Position numbers and translations under genes: made by a program. This document shows positions 17,252 through 26,286 of a stretch of DNA of 64,000 nt, one piece after another; position 1 is the first letter of the stretch, and each line of letters begins with the position of its first letter. Source of the DNA: Casp-actino8 sp964563545 (GTDB lineage: Bacteria; Actinomycetota; Acidimicrobiia; Acidimicrobiales; Ilumatobacteraceae); NCBI GenBank assembly GCA_964563545.1, contig CAZLXB010000007.1, positions 22,238-86,237 on the forward strand, given 5' to 3'. The notes under the pieces are model-generated. The model saw nothing but the letters and a program-made list of their open reading frames with translations, searched no databases and was not told the DNA's origin.

Positions 17252-17670
17252 CGTCCGGATCGGGCGCGCCACATCTCGTCCGACCAGAGTTCCCTGATCT
17301 CTGTGGTGATGAAGTCGCTCGTCCAGCGGACCATGTCGGCCCATGGAAATTCGGCACTGGCCATTTCGGTGAAAGCCATGCCGGCAAGGATGAGTTCGGC
17401 GTCCTCGATGTGGAGCTCGAATTCACGTGCTGACTGATCGCGATCGGTGGCCGATCCAGGATCCGATTCGGTCATCCCCCAGGATTCGTCGGGCCACAGT
17501 TCTTCGATACGTGCATCGAGGCGGATGATCTCGTCGAGTTTCCACGACCGTGGTCCCCAACCCGTGTCCTCGCCGCCGAAGATCACGAGCTGGTCGCTCA
17601 TGATGCCGAGGATGATGCGCAGTGCCGACGCGGCGTCGCGGGCGAGGGGCATCGTGCGCGGTTCCGACAT
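17248..17670 (-). CDS. Small acidic protein of unknown function
   Basis: A 140-aa soluble protein, acidic and Trp-rich (PDESWGM, RELWSDEMWRARSGR). No recognised domain, signal peptide or membrane segment. Coding is supported by its codon-position pattern and by a tidy convergent arrangement: its TAA and the permease TAG share the four bases TTAG. A CATGAT box ends six bases before the ATG, a possible leaderless promoter. The frame is open upstream, but the downstream ATG fits the promoter better. Confidence 0.6.
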   Translation of the reverse strand: MSEPRTMPLARDAASALRIILGIMSDQLVIFGGEDTGWGPRSWKLDEIIRLDARIEELWPDESWGMTESDPGSATDRDQSAREFELHIEDAELILAGMAFTEMASAEFPWADMVRWTSDFITTEIRELWSDEMWRARSGR

Positions 17671-17814
17671 GCGTCGATCATGACAGGAGCCGACCGGTAA
17701 CGCCCACTCGTCGTCCGTTGGGAATGAGTCACTCGCCCCGCCGACCGTCAAGGGAAGTTCGGCGAATCTCCTTCCGCACGAGAACCGGACACACATCCGG
17801 GCGAGGAGGAAGAC

Positions 17815-18417
17815 ATGAGACGTGGACGCTGGTTCGGAGGTGCGGCGGTGACCGTCGCGACGTTGGTCGGCTGTGGTCCGGCCGCGGCGCCGGAGCCGAT
17901 GGCGGTTGGCGAAGCGCGCGAGAACTCGTGGGTCGCCGTATCCACTCCGAGTACGGCCGCTCCGGTCACCGAGGCCGTTGGTCGGGAGGCAATCGAGGAG
18001 GCGTTCGCGACGTTGATCGAACGACGCGTCCAATGTGGACGATCTCCGGAGTCGTGTGATGTGGATCTCATCGCTCTTCCCGGCACCGACGTCCACCGAT
18101 CGCTCGCCGATCTCATGAACGAACGAATCGTCAACCATGTGGTGGCATCGACGACCGGTTCGCTTCGCTACCGGATCGAGTCGGTGACGATGGTCGGTAC
18201 GGACGCGGCCTCGCTCCGCGTGTGTTTCACCGACGACACCGTGCTGGTGCAACCGTTGCCACCGGTCGTCGACGATGTCCTACCCCCGATCGTGGTGGAC
18301 GATTCGCTCTTTAGCGCGCGATCCGATTGGGATCTACGTCGAACGGACGGCGAGTGGAGATGGGCCGCCGAGCATCCCGTGAATTGGGCGGTGGGGGAGG
18401 ACCTATGCGGCGCTTGA
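17815..18417 (+). CDS. Putative lipoprotein of unknown function
   Basis: A 200-aa protein with a short signal peptide ending in lipobox LVGC (C20), then a low-complexity Ala/Pro linker and a globular region of about 150 residues with two Cys (QCGRSPESC) and a tryptophan-rich end (DGEWRWAAEHPVNW). The strong GAGGAGG site supports the ATG. It overlaps the next gene by 13 bp, so the two are coupled. No family recognised; the globular part may be a nuclear transport factor 2-like or stress-exported fold, but this is a guess. Confidence 0.7.
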   Translation: MRRGRWFGGAAVTVATLVGCGPAAAPEPMAVGEARENSWVAVSTPSTAAPVTEAVGREAIEEAFATLIERRVQCGRSPESCDVDLIALPGTDVHRSLADLMNERIVNHVVASTTGSLRYRIESVTMVGTDAASLRVCFTDDTVLVQPLPPVVDDVLPPIVVDDSLFSARSDWDLRRTDGEWRWAAEHPVNWAVGEDLCGA

Positions 18418-19238
18418 TCGCGTGTTTCTCCCTCGTGGCCGTCAGCCTGATGTCGTTCGGTGCTGTTGCCCACGCAGCCGACGGCAGCACCGGCAGTGGT
18501 GGCTCGAGTGGCGGCACGATCTGGGCCGGTGTTCAGACGAGCGCGCCTCCTTCGTCGTTGAACGGAAGTGGAAGTGTCTGTCGTTGGGCACCCGAGACCG
18601 CCTACGACTCGAGTTCGGGTACCGGTTCGCGTACCCCGATCACGATGCGTCTGAACGGTCTGCGGTATCGACTGTTCAACCGAACTTGCAATGGTCGGCG
18701 GCGGCTTGTCTGGATTCCGCAATTGTCGCCCCGCCAACTCGCGACGCAATCATCGCTTCTCGTCTACGGCAAGTTGCCACGCCCCGGATTCCGATTCGCG
18801 CCGTCGGCCGACGACGCAGTGGTGAAGGTGGGCACCTGGATCTGGACCGATCCATCGGCGTGGAAGCCGGTGACGGCCACCGCCTGGATACCGACGCCAA
18901 CCGGGATCATCTGGACACGAACCACAGCGACACCGATCGTCATGCGATTCGACACCGATGATGCGGTCCACGTGGGAGGCGGACGCGGGAGCATGACGTG
19001 TCTCGGCCCGGGTGTCCCGTGGACGCCGATTGCCGGTGACACCACGACCAGTCCGTGTTCGTACACCTACCGCCATGCGTCGAGCTCGCGCCCGGGCGGC
19101 CGATTCCCGGCCACGATGTCGATCACCTGGGCCATCACGTGGACGTCGAACGTGGGTGCCGGCGGGATCCTTCCCCCGTACACCAACTCGGCGAACCTGA
19201 CCGTCAGAGTGCGGGAACTTCAGGCACTGGTGGGGTGA
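18405..19238 (+). CDS. Secreted protein of unknown function
   Basis: A 277-aa protein with a signal peptide (predicted cut after AHA, near residue 24) and a Gly/Ser-rich linker, then a beta-rich, tryptophan- and threonine-rich body (TWIWTDPSAW, TATAWIPTPTG, ITWAITWTSN). Four Cys in the mature part could form disulfides. GGGGGAGG precedes the ATG, which lies inside the end of the lipoprotein gene. Its 3' end overlaps the convergent EamA gene by 35 bp. Likely works with the lipoprotein at the cell surface; function unknown. Confidence 0.7.
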   Translation: MRRLIACFSLVAVSLMSFGAVAHAADGSTGSGGSSGGTIWAGVQTSAPPSSLNGSGSVCRWAPETAYDSSSGTGSRTPITMRLNGLRYRLFNRTCNGRRRLVWIPQLSPRQLATQSSLLVYGKLPRPGFRFAPSADDAVVKVGTWIWTDPSAWKPVTATAWIPTPTGIIWTRTTATPIVMRFDTDDAVHVGGGRGSMTCLGPGVPWTPIAGDTTTSPCSYTYRHASSSRPGGRFPATMSITWAITWTSNVGAGGILPPYTNSANLTVRVRELQALVG

Positions 19239-20133
19239 TGTTCGGAACGCGCTGCGACCAGACGACACCGACGATCACGAGTGCGGCGCCGAGGATCTGA
19301 ACGGCCACCAGTGTCTCGTCGAGAAGCGTGACCGCCCAGATGAGTGTGAGAACCGGTTCGATGGCGGCAACGAGGGCGGCCGGTGCCGGACCGAGGTGCT
19401 TCACACCGAGGAAGAACGTTGTTCCCGAGACGACCGTGCTGATCACACCGAGCGCGATCATCGAGCCCAGATATTTCGTGCCACTCGGTGCCTCGAGCCC
19501 ACCGTGCACGATGCTGAGAAGTGCCCCCACTACGAAGGCACCGCTGAAGCCCCATGCCGCGGCCACGAAACCGTCACCGGCTGGCTTCGTATCGTCGGTG
19601 TGGGCCATGAGGCGTTCACTGAACAGGATGTAACACGCGTAGATGAACGCGTTTCCGAGTGTCATGAGCATGCCGATCAGTGCCGCGTCATCGGTTCCCT
19701 TCACGACCTCGGGCACCGTGAACGCGATGCCGAGCAACGTGACGGCGGCCGCCCACCAGATGTGCTTCGACGAAGGTTTGCCGAGCATCCACGCTCCGAG
19801 CGCGACCATGGCCGGGTACGTGTAGCAAATCACGATGTAGAGCGCACCGGGCATGCGGTCGAGGGCGGCGAAGGCCAGATAGGCCATGAATCCGAAGGTG
19901 ACTCCGGCCAGGACGCGCGGCTTCCACTCCACCTCGAACGGACGAGGTCCAAATCCGTTCGTCCGGCGCACGGCTACCACGGCCCATGACACCGGCATGG
20001 CGATGGCGAAGCGCCAGAAGAGAACGTCGGTCGTTCCGAGTTGCTCGAGAACGTTCTTTCCGAACACGGTGAAGAGCGAATAGGCGAGCGCGCTGACCAG
20101 CATCCAGAGGATCCCGCGCTGTTTGGTCGACAC
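19204..20133 (-). CDS. EamA/DMT-superfamily transporter
   Basis: A 309-aa membrane protein with ten predicted segments in two repeated EamA halves (first near 6-145, second near 160-295 with GAALVIVGVVWSQR). Such carriers export or import amino acids, nucleotides or other metabolites. It starts at GTG 12 bases after the GGDEF gene stop and is the last gene in a three-gene leftward run with the DUF1295 and GGDEF genes. Substrate unknown. Confidence 0.88.
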   Translation of the reverse strand: MSTKQRGILWMLVSALAYSLFTVFGKNVLEQLGTTDVLFWRFAIAMPVSWAVVAVRRTNGFGPRPFEVEWKPRVLAGVTFGFMAYLAFAALDRMPGALYIVICYTYPAMVALGAWMLGKPSSKHIWWAAAVTLLGIAFTVPEVVKGTDDAALIGMLMTLGNAFIYACYILFSERLMAHTDDTKPAGDGFVAAAWGFSGAFVVGALLSIVHGGLEAPSGTKYLGSMIALGVISTVVSGTTFFLGVKHLGPAPAALVAAIEPVLTLIWAVTLLDETLVAVQILGAALVIVGVVWSQRVPNITPPVPEVPAL

Positions 20134-20145
20134 AGTGGGTTAACG

Positions 20146-21528
20146 CTAGGCGATCGTCGCGGCGGACACCCGTCTCAGTGCGTCGCGCATGAGTTCGTTC
20201 TCGAGCTCATCGGCGGTCAGAACGTTCGCATGAAGGAATCCCTGTTGCCGCTGACAGCCGAGTTCGCCGAGGAAACTCTCCTCGGCCGACGATTCCACCC
20301 CAGTGGCCGAGAGGACGAGATCGAGATCGTGTGCGAGGCCGGCGACCGCGCGGGCCATGGCTCTCGCGGTCGGTGTGCCGAGTCGGCGGGCATCGATGCG
20401 CAATTCGTCGAGGGGAAGTTCGGGGACCGAACCCAGGGCGATGGGAGAACCGGCCACGTCCTCGAGACAGACACGAGCCCCGGCATCACGCAGAGATTGC
20501 AGGACACGGTCGGCGCCCTCGGGATCATCGACGCGACTGGATTCGTGGAGATCGACAGTGAGTCGCTTTGGATCGATCCCCCGAAGGGACGAGGCGATCT
20601 GCCCGTCGCGCCAAGCTCGCGGTGTGCAACGTTGTGGAACGTTGACGCGGAACCGGAAGTCGATCGGTAGCCCGATGGATGCCAGACGACGGATGATCGG
20701 GACGGATTGTGTCACGACCGACGACGTGATCTTCTCGAGAGTGCTCGGGTCGTCGACGAGAGCGAGGATCGTGGCCGCTGATCGGTGCGAGCCATCGGGG
20801 CCCACCCAACGCGCAAGAATCTCGGCGCCGATGAGTCGACCGCTCTCGACGTCGTACTCGGGTTGGAAGAACGGAACGATGTCCCCGGCGTCGATCGCGG
20901 CGCGGAGTCGACGCTCGTCGGCCGATCGGCGATCGAATTCGTTGCGCATGTCGTTGGTGAATTCGTCGATGCGGCCGCGCCCGTTCTCCTTGGCGCGGTG
21001 CAGTGCGATGTTGGCGTATCCGATGATCTCGGCCGCCGATGATCCAGCCCAGGGTCCTCGGGCGATTCCGGTGCTGGTTCCGACCCGCAAGAGGCGGCCA
21101 TTGATCTCGATGGGCTCGACGATCGAGGCGGCGATGCGTTCGGCGAGGCGGTGGGCGCGCGTCGGCGAACCATCGCTCGGACACACCACTACGAATTCGT
21201 CGCCACCGAGGCGGGCCGCCAGGCAGTCGTCGGCGATCACCTCGCTGACACGGCGACCGACCACGGCGAGGATCTCGTCTCCGGCGGCATGACCGAGCGA
21301 GTCGTTGATCGTCTTGAAGCGATCGAGATCGAGATACAAGATGCTGAAGTCGGCGAGGTCGGAGGTCAACCGTTCGGCCAGGTTCTCGAGGAGGCCGGCG
21401 CGATTCAAGAGTCCCGTGAGGAGATCGTGGGTCGCGCGGTGGTCGAGGTGGCGTTGGCGCGTGATGACGACCCGCACTCCCGCGAGTGCGCCCAAGCAAG
21501 CGACACCGATGACGAGACCGATCAACAC
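20146..21528 (-). CDS. Membrane-anchored GGDEF protein with degenerate EAL domain
   Basis: A 460-aa protein: one N-terminal membrane segment (about 2-23), a GGDEF domain with intact GGDEF at 108-112 (diguanylate cyclase, making c-di-GMP), and a C-terminal EAL-like domain from about 205. The latter reads EIL at 236-238, keeps N296 and E329, but has EDVAGS for DDFGTG, LRID for LKID and TGVE for EGVE, so key metal and base residues are lost. No inhibitory RxxD site is apparent. Probably a cyclase with a sensing or dead phosphodiesterase module. It has a GTG start without a clear ribosome site. Confidence 0.9.
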   Translation of the reverse strand: MLIGLVIGVACLGALAGVRVVITRQRHLDHRATHDLLTGLLNRAGLLENLAERLTSDLADFSILYLDLDRFKTINDSLGHAAGDEILAVVGRRVSEVIADDCLAARLGGDEFVVVCPSDGSPTRAHRLAERIAASIVEPIEINGRLLRVGTSTGIARGPWAGSSAAEIIGYANIALHRAKENGRGRIDEFTNDMRNEFDRRSADERRLRAAIDAGDIVPFFQPEYDVESGRLIGAEILARWVGPDGSHRSAATILALVDDPSTLEKITSSVVTQSVPIIRRLASIGLPIDFRFRVNVPQRCTPRAWRDGQIASSLRGIDPKRLTVDLHESSRVDDPEGADRVLQSLRDAGARVCLEDVAGSPIALGSVPELPLDELRIDARRLGTPTARAMARAVAGLAHDLDLVLSATGVESSAEESFLGELGCQRQQGFLHANVLTADELENELMRDALRRVSAATIA

Positions 21529-21570
21529 GCTGGGGTTATCGGCCCCCCGGCGGCTCGACTTGAGGAATCC

Positions 21571-22449
21571 TCAGCGGCGGCCGAGACGGGGGATGAGAAG
21601 AGGGGTACGGGCGGCGTATTCGGCCCAGCCCGGTCGCCGCTCGGCGCTGCGCTTCTCGGCCAGTGGGATGGAGGCGGTCAGGAACATCACGGTCATGGCC
21701 AGGGCTCCGATGCCCATCCACCACGAACCGGGGTCGGCGGCCAGGGCGAACAAGAAGAGTCCCCACCACCAGAGCATTTCGCCCAGGTAATTGGGGTGCC
21801 GCGACCGCGACCACAACCCGGTGTCGAGGACATCGCCGGTCTGCTTGGTTCGGTTGAAGCGACGGAGGTCGACGTCGGCGAAGTGCTCGAGTCCGGTCCC
21901 GACGAGGGTGACAAGTGCGGCGACCACATCGAGCGCACCGAACGAACGACCGGTGGCGGTCGAGGCGGCGACGAGAGGCAATGAACCGAGGGTCACGACG
22001 ATCAGTGGGAAGAGGTGAACCGATGTGAGGCTCACCAGCCATCGGGGCATCGGAGCGTCCCGGTAGAGCTTCTGGTAGCGCCAATCCTCGTGGTGGAGCC
22101 CGGGCCAGCCGATCGACCAATTGGCCGTGAGCCGGATACCCCAAGCGAGCGCGCAGATCACGACCAGCCAACGCCGGCTCGCATCACTCGCATCGTTGAC
22201 GCTGGCGAACCAGATCGCGATCGCGGGAGGCATCACACTCCACCAGGCATCGAAGGTGGATCCGTTGCCCACGATCTGCGAGGCGACGTAGAGGAACGCC
22301 ACCGACGTGCCGTATCCACCAATGAGGGCGAGGATGGGTGAGTCGGAGCCGATGAGGCTCGCCACCAAGATGCCGAGTGGCACGGCGATCGCGTAGAGAA
22401 GCACGATCAGTGCGAACGACTGGGCACGGGTGCGGGGGACCGGGTTCAT
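21571..22449 (-). CDS. DUF1295 (steroid 5-alpha-reductase-like) membrane protein
   Basis: A 292-aa polytopic protein with the C-terminal GLWSRSRHPNYLGEMLWWWG segment characteristic of the DUF1295/isoprenylcysteine methyltransferase-like superfamily, which includes steroid and lipid double-bond reductases using NADPH. The upstream part has five or six membrane segments. ATG 22449 is chosen because an AACAAT box ends six bases before it; in-frame ATGs at 22473 and 22488 are possible. It is divergent from plsC and a second DUF1295 gene. Substrate unknown. Confidence 0.82.
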   Translation of the reverse strand: MNPVPRTRAQSFALIVLLYAIAVPLGILVASLIGSDSPILALIGGYGTSVAFLYVASQIVGNGSTFDAWWSVMPPAIAIWFASVNDASDASRRWLVVICALAWGIRLTANWSIGWPGLHHEDWRYQKLYRDAPMPRWLVSLTSVHLFPLIVVTLGSLPLVAASTATGRSFGALDVVAALVTLVGTGLEHFADVDLRRFNRTKQTGDVLDTGLWSRSRHPNYLGEMLWWWGLFLFALAADPGSWWMGIGALAMTVMFLTASIPLAEKRSAERRPGWAEYAARTPLLIPRLGRR

Positions 22450-22523
22450 ACCGTCATTGTTGCCGTTCGGCATCGGGGGTGCGCACACGGAGGCCCACGA
22501 CCGAAGGGTCGAGTCGGAAGGCG

Positions 22524-22529
22524 TACGAT
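22524..22529 (+). promoter_or_regulatory. -10 box, leaderless start of plsC 22536
   Basis: TACGAT six bases before ATG 22536, with no ribosome site between. Confidence 0.6.
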
Positions 22530-22535
22530 CGGTCC

Positions 22536-23519
22536 ATGAAGCGACGCCTGATCTCGATACCGGGGTTGTACGTCGGTGGACTTCTGCTCACGGTCCTGTT
22601 CCCCGTCTGGTTCCCGATCGTCGCGTTGATCGATCTGTTCCGTCGTCGCTTCCGTTTACCGATCGCACGCTTGCTCGGTTTCGCGGTCCTGTGGGCGATC
22701 ACCGAGATCATCGGGGTGACGGTGGCCTTCGTTCTCTGGATCACCGGGCAGTCGCGCCGACTGTCGGCCCACTTCGCTCTTCAGAGATGGTGGGCCCGAC
22801 GCCTCATGTGGGCACTGCGTGTCTCCTGTGGTGTTCGGGTGCAGGTGGAGAACGTCGAGGCTCTTCGACCGGGACCGACGGTATTGCTCGCGCGCCACGC
22901 GAGTTTGGCCGACTCGCTGGTTTCGGCGTACGCGGTCACCTCGGGAGCACGTCTGCGCCCGCGTTATGTGCTGAAGCGCGAACTCCTGAGCGAACCGTGC
23001 CTCGACGTGGTGGGCAATCGTCTGCCGAACCACTTCCTCGATCGCGGGGCCAATGATTCGGCGCCGGAACTGGCGGCGCTCTCGGCATTGACCCAAGGCA
23101 TGGCTACCGACGACATCGGCGTGATCTTCCCCGAAGGAACTCGGGCCAACCCGGAGAAGCGCGCGCGGGCCCTCGAAAAGATCGCGGCGGCCGATCCCGC
23201 CCGAGCCGAACGTCTCCGCGCACTCCGCCATCTACTTCCGCCGCGTCCGGCCGGAGCACTCGCGATGTTGCGCGGTTGTCCTTCGGCGGACGTGATCATG
23301 GCGTGGCACGTCGGTTTCGAGGGCCTCGACACCTTTGGCGGAATCCTGCGAGCAGTGGGTCGTCCCTTGCGACCGGTTCGTTTCGTGGTCCGTCGGGTTC
23401 CGCGTGTCGAGGTGCCCGATGTGGGCGATGCCGACTCGGCATCGTTCGTCGAATGGCTCGATCAGCAATGGTTGCAGATGGACCGCGAAGTCGACGCGGC
23501 TCTCTCGGGAAGGAACTGA
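22536..23519 (+). CDS. PlsC-type lysophospholipid acyltransferase
   Basis: A 327-aa membrane-associated acyltransferase. Two N-terminal hydrophobic segments are followed by the catalytic HX4D motif in RHASLADS and by FPEGTR. It should transfer acyl groups to a glycerolipid or related acceptor. It is longer than ordinary PlsC (about 240 aa), with insertions near ALEKIAAADPARAERL. The long frame upstream of ATG 22536 only shadows the DUF1295 gene. It forms a tight pair with the next DUF1295 gene, which starts one base after its stop. Confidence 0.85.
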   Translation: MKRRLISIPGLYVGGLLLTVLFPVWFPIVALIDLFRRRFRLPIARLLGFAVLWAITEIIGVTVAFVLWITGQSRRLSAHFALQRWWARRLMWALRVSCGVRVQVENVEALRPGPTVLLARHASLADSLVSAYAVTSGARLRPRYVLKRELLSEPCLDVVGNRLPNHFLDRGANDSAPELAALSALTQGMATDDIGVIFPEGTRANPEKRARALEKIAAADPARAERLRALRHLLPPRPAGALAMLRGCPSADVIMAWHVGFEGLDTFGGILRAVGRPLRPVRFVVRRVPRVEVPDVGDADSASFVEWLDQQWLQMDREVDAALSGRN

Positions 23520-23520
23520 T

Positions 23521-24297
23521 ATGGGAGATGTGATGTTCGCCTCCGCGGTGGCGATCCTGATTCTGATGGTGACGACATGGGTCGTGAGCGTGGTGATCAA
23601 GAACGCCTCGATCGTCGACATCGTGTGGGGGCTCGGATTCGTGGTCGTCGCCTGGGTCGGGCGCGCGGTCGGTGATGGCAATGACGCCCGCCAGTGGCTC
23701 CTCACCCTTCTCACCACTCTGTGGGGCGGGCGTCTCGCCGGTTACCTCGCGTGGCGCAACACGGGTCACGGTGAGGACTTCCGCTATCGCAGCATGCGCA
23801 AGCGGTGGGGTGCCCGCTTCCCACTGGTGAGCCTCGTCACGGTGTTCGGACTGCAGGGAACACTGATGTGGATCGTTTCCCTTGGTGTTCAACTCGGTCA
23901 AGCCGACGAAACACCGGATCTCGGATGGCTCGCGGTCATCGGAGTTCTCGTGTACGCAGTCGGGCTCTTCTTCGAAGTGGTCGGTGATGCCCAACTGACC
24001 AAGTTCAAGTCGGATCCGAATTCGGCTGGCAAGGTGATGGATCGAGGTCTGTGGCGCTACACGCGCCATCCCAATTACTTCGGGGACGCGTGCGTGTGGT
24101 GGGGTCTGGCATTGATCGCCGCCGAAACCGGAAGCGGGGCATGGGGTCTCATCGGTGCCGCACTGATGTCGTTCTTCCTGAGGCGAGTGTCGGGCGTGAC
24201 CATGCTCGAGCGCTCGCTCAAGAAACGTCGTGAGGGATACGCCGACTACATCGCGCGAACGAGTCCCTTCCTGCCGCGCCCTCCCAAGCGAAGCTGA
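23521..24297 (+). CDS. DUF1295 (steroid 5-alpha-reductase-like) membrane protein
   Basis: A 258-aa polytopic protein with NASIVDIVWG near the N terminus and the superfamily signature RGLWRYTRHPNYFGDACVWWG near 180-200. It is a true DUF1295 member and a distant relative of the protein at 21571-22449. The ribosome site GGAAGGA lies in the end of plsC. Expected to reduce a lipid or isoprenoid double bond in the membrane, but no substrate is known. Its neighbourhood points to lipid modification. Confidence 0.85.
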   Translation: MGDVMFASAVAILILMVTTWVVSVVIKNASIVDIVWGLGFVVVAWVGRAVGDGNDARQWLLTLLTTLWGGRLAGYLAWRNTGHGEDFRYRSMRKRWGARFPLVSLVTVFGLQGTLMWIVSLGVQLGQADETPDLGWLAVIGVLVYAVGLFFEVVGDAQLTKFKSDPNSAGKVMDRGLWRYTRHPNYFGDACVWWGLALIAAETGSGAWGLIGAALMSFFLRRVSGVTMLERSLKKRREGYADYIARTSPFLPRPPKRS

Positions 24298-24317
24298 GTC
24301 AGCGGGGTCCACTCATC

Positions 24318-24323
24318 TAGGGT
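24318..24323 (+). promoter_or_regulatory. -10 box, leaderless start of yczE-like gene
   Basis: TAGGGT six bases before GTG 24330. Confidence 0.6.
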
Positions 24324-24329
24324 GAGTCG

Positions 24330-24977
24330 GTGCCCGATGACGAACGCCGAAACAACGCGCGTTCGTTCACCTTCCGAGCGGTGGCTTTGTTCGTGTCTTT
24401 CGCCGTGGTGGCGGAAGGCATCGCGCTCATGGTGTCGTCCCATCTCGGAGTGTCGCCGGCCGACATCTTGAGCACCGGTGGCGCCGAGCGGCTCGGAATC
24501 GGCGTGGGAACCATGGGCTGGATCTCCGGCGCGATCTTCACCCTTTTGGCATGGTCGTTGAAGCGGCCTCCGCAGTGGGGAACGTTGGTGGGGGCATTGT
24601 TCGTGGGTTACTTCGTGAACATCGCGATCGATCTGACTCCCGAACCCGAGGCCCTGGTCGCTCGCATACCGATGCTTCTCATCGGCCTCACTCTCATCTA
24701 CACCGCGGTGTCGATCGGAGTCGCCACGACCCTCGGCACCGGGCCGATGGAACTTCTCATGCTCGGACTGGCCGACAAGGGGATGAGCGTGCAGGTCGCG
24801 CGTTGGGGTCTCGAGGCCGTCATCTTCGTGATCGGCGTGATTTTGGGAGGCGAGCTCGGTGTCGGAACGGTCCTCTTCGTCGTCCTCACCGGTCCGGTAC
24901 TCGCCCGCACGATTCCCCCGTGCGTGGAGTTCATGGGAACGACCGTGATGATGACGCCGAAGGGCTTCGACGCGTGA
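24330..24977 (+). CDS. YczE/YitT-like integral membrane protein
   Basis: A 215-aa protein with five predicted membrane segments and the YczE pattern LGVSPADILSTG and LGTGPMELLMLGLADK. The family is of unknown role; some members sit beside regulators or siderophore genes, with no such context here. It starts at GTG. It converges with the CoA-transferase gene, with three bases between the two stops. Confidence 0.8.
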   Translation: MPDDERRNNARSFTFRAVALFVSFAVVAEGIALMVSSHLGVSPADILSTGGAERLGIGVGTMGWISGAIFTLLAWSLKRPPQWGTLVGALFVGYFVNIAIDLTPEPEALVARIPMLLIGLTLIYTAVSIGVATTLGTGPMELLMLGLADKGMSVQVARWGLEAVIFVIGVILGGELGVGTVLFVVLTGPVLARTIPPCVEFMGTTVMMTPKGFDA

Positions 24978-24980
24978 CGA

Positions 24981-26216
24981 TCACCCGCGCGGCAGGCGGC
25001 TCGACAGGACCCCAGCGCGTTCGAGTTCGTCGATTTCGTCGTCGCTGAGCCCGGCCATGTCGCGCAGGACCGCGCGGTTGTCCTCGCCCCGATAGCGGGG
25101 TTCGCCGTGCACACCCACGTCGGCATCACGAAAATGCCACGGTGAGTTCGGCACTCGAATGAAGCCACCGATGCGGTCGGGGATTTCGGTGATCGCCCCC
25201 CGGGCCGCGGCCCAGTCGGTGGTGGCGAGTTCGCGCACGCTTCGGACCACACCCATGGCCAGACCGTGTTGCGCGCACCGATTCTCGAACGTCTCGGCAT
25301 CGGGCACGGTGCGCGCCCATTGCGTCATCTCGGCACGCAGAAGGTCGAAGTTTTCGAGACGTGACGCAACCGACCCGAATCGCGGGTCGTCGGCGAGGTG
25401 CGGACGACCCATCACGGCGAGCATGATCTCGAACGTGCCACGTTCGGCCGGGTGTCCGCTGATGACCACCGTGGTGCCGTCGGCCACTTGCAGGATCGGA
25501 TAGTCGCCGGGCTGGAACGAGCGAATCCAGTTCGGATCGATCGGGCCGTCGAAGAGTTGGTCGTGCGCATGTTCGTTGACGTAGAGCATCGTCTCGGCCA
25601 TCGATACGTCGATGCGGTCGCCTCGTCCGGTCTTCTCGCGCCGATACAGAGCGGCGAGGATCGCCGATGTGGTCTCTAGTGCGGTGTAAGTGTCGGCGTG
25701 CGACCACGGATCGTTCACGTAGTTGCCGCTCGATTCGCCCTGCATCCGGGTGAGCCCGCTCTCGGCCCCGATCACCGTGGCGTACGCCCGTCGGTGCACC
25801 CATGGGCCGTCGGCGCCGTAGCCGCTGATCGAGGCGTACACGAGTCGGGGGTTGCGAGACGCGAGGTCGTCGTATCCGAGGCCGAGTCGATCCATCACGC
25901 CGGCGCGGTAGTTCTCCACCAGGACGTCGGCACGATCGGCCAGGAGGCGGAACACCCGAGCCCCCTCGCTGCTCGACAGATCGATGCTCATGCACTTCTT
26001 ACCGGCGTTCTGTTGCATGAAGTAGGTGGCGAGTGATCCGACTCGCGGACTCGAGAACCGCGTGAGGTCTCCATCGGGTGGCTCGATCTTGATGACCTCG
26101 GCCCCGAAGTCCACGAGCATTCGGCCGCAATGTGGACCGGCGAGCACACGCGTCAGATCCAGAACACGGATTCCGGCGAGTGGCGCCTTCGATTCGTGGG
26201 CGGACGGTGTGGCCAC
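24981..26216 (-). CDS. CaiB/BaiF family III CoA-transferase
   Basis: A 411-aa enzyme expected to move CoA between carboxylic acids. It begins GIRVLDLTRVLAGPHCGRML and has DVLVENYRAG, typical of the family; the likely catalytic Asp lies in WSHADTYTALE. GTG 26216 is chosen because a CATCAT box ends six bases before it and because a longer reading would collide with the divergent cyclase gene start. The acid substrate is unknown; the neighbouring cyclase-type hydrolase and SDR may act in the same pathway. Confidence 0.85.
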   Translation of the reverse strand: MATPSAHESKAPLAGIRVLDLTRVLAGPHCGRMLVDFGAEVIKIEPPDGDLTRFSSPRVGSLATYFMQQNAGKKCMSIDLSSSEGARVFRLLADRADVLVENYRAGVMDRLGLGYDDLASRNPRLVYASISGYGADGPWVHRRAYATVIGAESGLTRMQGESSGNYVNDPWSHADTYTALETTSAILAALYRREKTGRGDRIDVSMAETMLYVNEHAHDQLFDGPIDPNWIRSFQPGDYPILQVADGTTVVISGHPAERGTFEIMLAVMGRPHLADDPRFGSVASRLENFDLLRAEMTQWARTVPDAETFENRCAQHGLAMGVVRSVRELATTDWAAARGAITEIPDRIGGFIRVPNSPWHFRDADVGVHGEPRYRGEDNRAVLRDMAGLSDDEIDELERAGVLSSRLPRG

Positions 26217-26274
26217 GACCCCATGATGGTCGCCGGCGATGCTCGGTTCGTCATCGCATGACCGGAGAGCGGGA

Positions 26275-26280
26275 TACGGT
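26275..26280 (+). promoter_or_regulatory. -10 box, leaderless start of cyclase-family gene
   Basis: TACGGT six bases before ATG 26287. Confidence 0.6.
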
Positions 26281-26286
26281 CGCACC

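Noticed and set aside
15493..17433. 646-codon open frame in another frame of the fused permease
   Set aside because: The product is Arg/His-rich without membrane segments; the permease frame has a clear start, ribosome site and family motifs.
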